In this document: one piece after another, positions 62,369 through 64,000 of the stretch | How positions within the stretch are numbered: position 1 is the stretch's first letter | Layout: each line of letters opens with the position of its first letter | DNA from: Akkermansia muciniphila | GTDB taxonomy: Bacteria; Verrucomicrobiota; Verrucomicrobiia; Verrucomicrobiales; Akkermansiaceae | Assembly: GCF_900184965.1 (NCBI RefSeq) | Contig: NZ_FXYA01000154.1 | Location: 62,001 to 126,000, forward strand | Direction: 5' to 3' | DNA: 64,000 bases | Translations under genes and position numbers: made by a program | Notes under the pieces: generated by a model | What the model saw: the letters and a program-made list of their open reading frames with translations, nothing else | Database searches by the model: none | Told to the model about the DNA's origin: nothing

Positions 62369-63850
62369 ATGAGACATGTCATTCTTCCTTCCGCGTGCGC
62401 CGTCGCCGTCGCGGCCTCCTGCCACCCCGTCCTCGCCCAACAGGCGGCTCCCGCCGCGGCTGCCCCTGCCTACCTGAACACGGAACGCGGCCTGCGCGTG
62501 AAAACCCTGGAAGGCAGGGAAATAAGCCCCAGCCTGATGAAAGGAATGCGCCCGGAAGAACAAATCACCAGGAGGACGCCCGGCGTCCCCACCAGGCCCA
62601 GCGTGCTGCTCCAGCATGAGGGCAGGCCCTCCGCCCCCGGCATGGAATGGTTTGCGGCCAGACCGCTCAAGATGATGCCGTATCTGGACAGTTCCTACGT
62701 CTTCGGCAATACCTGCGCGGAACCGGACGCCTGGATACGGGAAGACGCGATTTCCACCGGAGCGCAGAAGCTCAAAACCGCCCTTTCCAGGTACGGCATC
62801 ACTTATTCCGCCCAGTTCGGATTCAATTACACGGGGCTGACGGGCGGCGGCCTGAACGGAAAAACGGATTTCCCCTCCTACAATGGCTCCCTGCTGACCA
62901 ATATCACCCTCTTCCGCAATCACTCCACGGGCAGCGGCCTGTACCTGGCCTCCGAATTCGATTTCGGCAACGGCTTTGACTTCAATGAAGGCAGCCAGGG
63001 CCCCCAAACCACGCTGGGTTCCCTCCAGAACCCCACCAGCTCCTTCCAGGGCCCGCACCCCCACCTGAGCAATCTGAGCCTGGCATGGGTGGGCGCTGGG
63101 GGAAAGCTCCTGCTGATGGCGGGGCAGCTGGACACCACCAACTACATGGACCACAACGCCTACGCCAATTCCCACAACAATAACCTCACCAACAGCGTTT
63201 TCGGCAATAATCCCGTACTCCCCCTGACGGATAATTCCCTGGGGTTCCATTTCGCGTGGCAGCCCACTACCTCCTTTTACGTGATGGGCGCCACCGCCGC
63301 CAATAACATGACCCAGAATCACAATCCTTTCCGGAACCTGAATTCCGACAACTGGACGAACGTGCTTGAATTCGGCTACATCGCGGAAGATTTCTGCAAC
63401 ATGGGCCCCGGCGTGTACCGCCTCCAGCCCTTTTTCACCACCAGCAACGGAGAAAACGGGGGCGGCGTGGCCGTGAACTTCCAGCAGCAGCTGGGCCGCG
63501 GCAGCCACCTGGGGTGGTTCTTCCGCGGCGGCTGGGCAAGCGATGACGCCGCCACGCTGACCGGCGTGCGCTGCGCGGCCACCACGGGGCTGGTGCTTCT
63601 CTCCCCTTTCCGGGGAAAAGGCGCTTCCAATGACGGCTACCTGGGCTTCGGCCTCCTCTGGCAGCAGGGGGCCAAAAAGAACGGCCCGTACGTGAACAGG
63701 AATGAATACGGCATTGAATTGACGTACGTGGCCCAGGTGACGCCCACCATGACGCTCCAGCCTGATATTCAGCTTGTCAAGAATCCCGTCAATGGCCGCC
63801 GGGGGCAAACGGCGGTGGTTTTCCAGATTCAGAACGTCTGGTCCTGGTAA
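62369..63850 (+). CDS. Carbohydrate-selective porin, OprB family
   Basis: 493 aa. Signal peptide about 1-23 (ending VLAQ). After a Pro/Ala-rich spacer, the OprB domain starts near residue 130 with ALSRYGITYSAQFGFNYTG. GLYLASEFDFGNGFDFNE, LAWVGAGGKLLLMAGQLDTTNYMDHNAYAN (the GKLDxxxFFDxNxxA-type motif), FGYIAEDFCNMGPGVYRLQPFF and NEYGIELTYVAQVTPTMTLQPDIQLVKNP, with a C-terminal Trp, are family features. Forms an outer-membrane channel for sugar uptake. Possibly regulated through the upstream dyads. Confidence 0.88.
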   Translation: MRHVILPSACAVAVAASCHPVLAQQAAPAAAAPAYLNTERGLRVKTLEGREISPSLMKGMRPEEQITRRTPGVPTRPSVLLQHEGRPSAPGMEWFAARPLKMMPYLDSSYVFGNTCAEPDAWIREDAISTGAQKLKTALSRYGITYSAQFGFNYTGLTGGGLNGKTDFPSYNGSLLTNITLFRNHSTGSGLYLASEFDFGNGFDFNEGSQGPQTTLGSLQNPTSSFQGPHPHLSNLSLAWVGAGGKLLLMAGQLDTTNYMDHNAYANSHNNNLTNSVFGNNPVLPLTDNSLGFHFAWQPTTSFYVMGATAANNMTQNHNPFRNLNSDNWTNVLEFGYIAEDFCNMGPGVYRLQPFFTTSNGENGGGVAVNFQQQLGRGSHLGWFFRGGWASDDAATLTGVRCAATTGLVLLSPFRGKGASNDGYLGFGLLWQQGAKKNGPYVNRNEYGIELTYVAQVTPTMTLQPDIQLVKNPVNGRRGQTAVVFQIQNVWSW

Positions 63851-63935
63851 ACGCCCTCCCGGAAAATTGGAAAATATTGATCGCATTTCCCGGAAATCCT
63901 GTCTAAATGGAAATGTTCTTATTTGGACCACGCAC

Positions 63936-64000
63936 ATGAAGCGCACTCAGCAACCTTCCATGCAGGAGGCGGAGCAGGCCTCCCTGAATCATGAGATTTT
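63936..64000 (+). CDS. Start of a further gene, 3' partial
   Basis: ATG at 63936 opens a frame that runs to the window end (21 complete codons, MKRTQQPSMQEAEQASLNHE...). It is preceded by a GT-rich, T-rich stretch 85 bp after the porin gene. Too short to identify. It could be the actual start or a chance frame. Confidence 0.4.
   Translation, partial: MKRTQQPSMQEAEQASLNHEI

Overview
The window looks like a chromosomal piece of an Akkermansia-type verrucomicrobium. It is GC-rich and densely coding. Several exported proteins carry PEP-CTERM tails, there is a Wzx/Wzy-type polysaccharide locus, and it holds mucin-sugar salvage genes (an N-acetylhexosamine-kinase-like protein and an L-fucose mutarotase). 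Genus assignment is inference from this gene content; no marker gene such as rRNA is present. No tRNA, rRNA, CRISPR array, insertion sequence or phage gene was recognised.

Layout. 1-24913 is one long + strand surface-polysaccharide locus. It opens with the tail of a tyrosine autokinase and a PHP-type phosphatase, followed by an initiating phosphoglycosyl transferase. Then come about a dozen glycosyltransferases (families GT2, GT4, GT11 and a GT1-like protein), a Wzy-like polymerase, a large unknown membrane protein and a hexapeptide acetyltransferase. The end holds a pyruvyl transferase, a Wzx flippase, a ferredoxin/F420-hydrogenase-beta-like protein and two membrane acyltransferases. Many genes overlap by ATGA or TAATG. 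Three genes in the last third (pyruvyl transferase and both acyltransferases) carry 9-10 bp poly-C tracts inside their reading frames, which suggests phase-variable decoration of the polymer.

25126-34205 holds an outer-membrane barrel protein, a sugar kinase, fucU, a PatB/MalY aminotransferase, metG, menD and (minus strand) a malic enzyme. 34382-45532 contains two large membrane proteins that share an unusual N-terminal module resembling the N-lobe of a Ser/Thr kinase without catalytic residues. Each then has one transmembrane helix, a low-complexity linker and a different, probably periplasmic, C-terminal part. Between them lie a GH16 glycosidase with a PEP-CTERM tail, nagZ, pyrE and an L,D-transpeptidase.

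45550-58347 is mainly housekeeping: hemW, serS, an N-carbamoylputrescine-amidase-like nitrilase, moxR plus a DUF58 protein, pth and a class A penicillin-binding protein. The transpeptidase SxxK and SxN motifs of that penicillin-binding protein appear to be lost. 58611-64000 has two small PEP-CTERM proteins flanking purA, an AT-rich regulatory region with two identical dyads, an OprB-type porin and the start of a further gene.

Gene starts mostly lack a Shine-Dalgarno sequence and often follow pyrimidine-rich stretches. At several genes a sigma-70-like -10 box lies only 5-8 nt before the ATG, so leaderless or nearly leaderless mRNAs are predicted.
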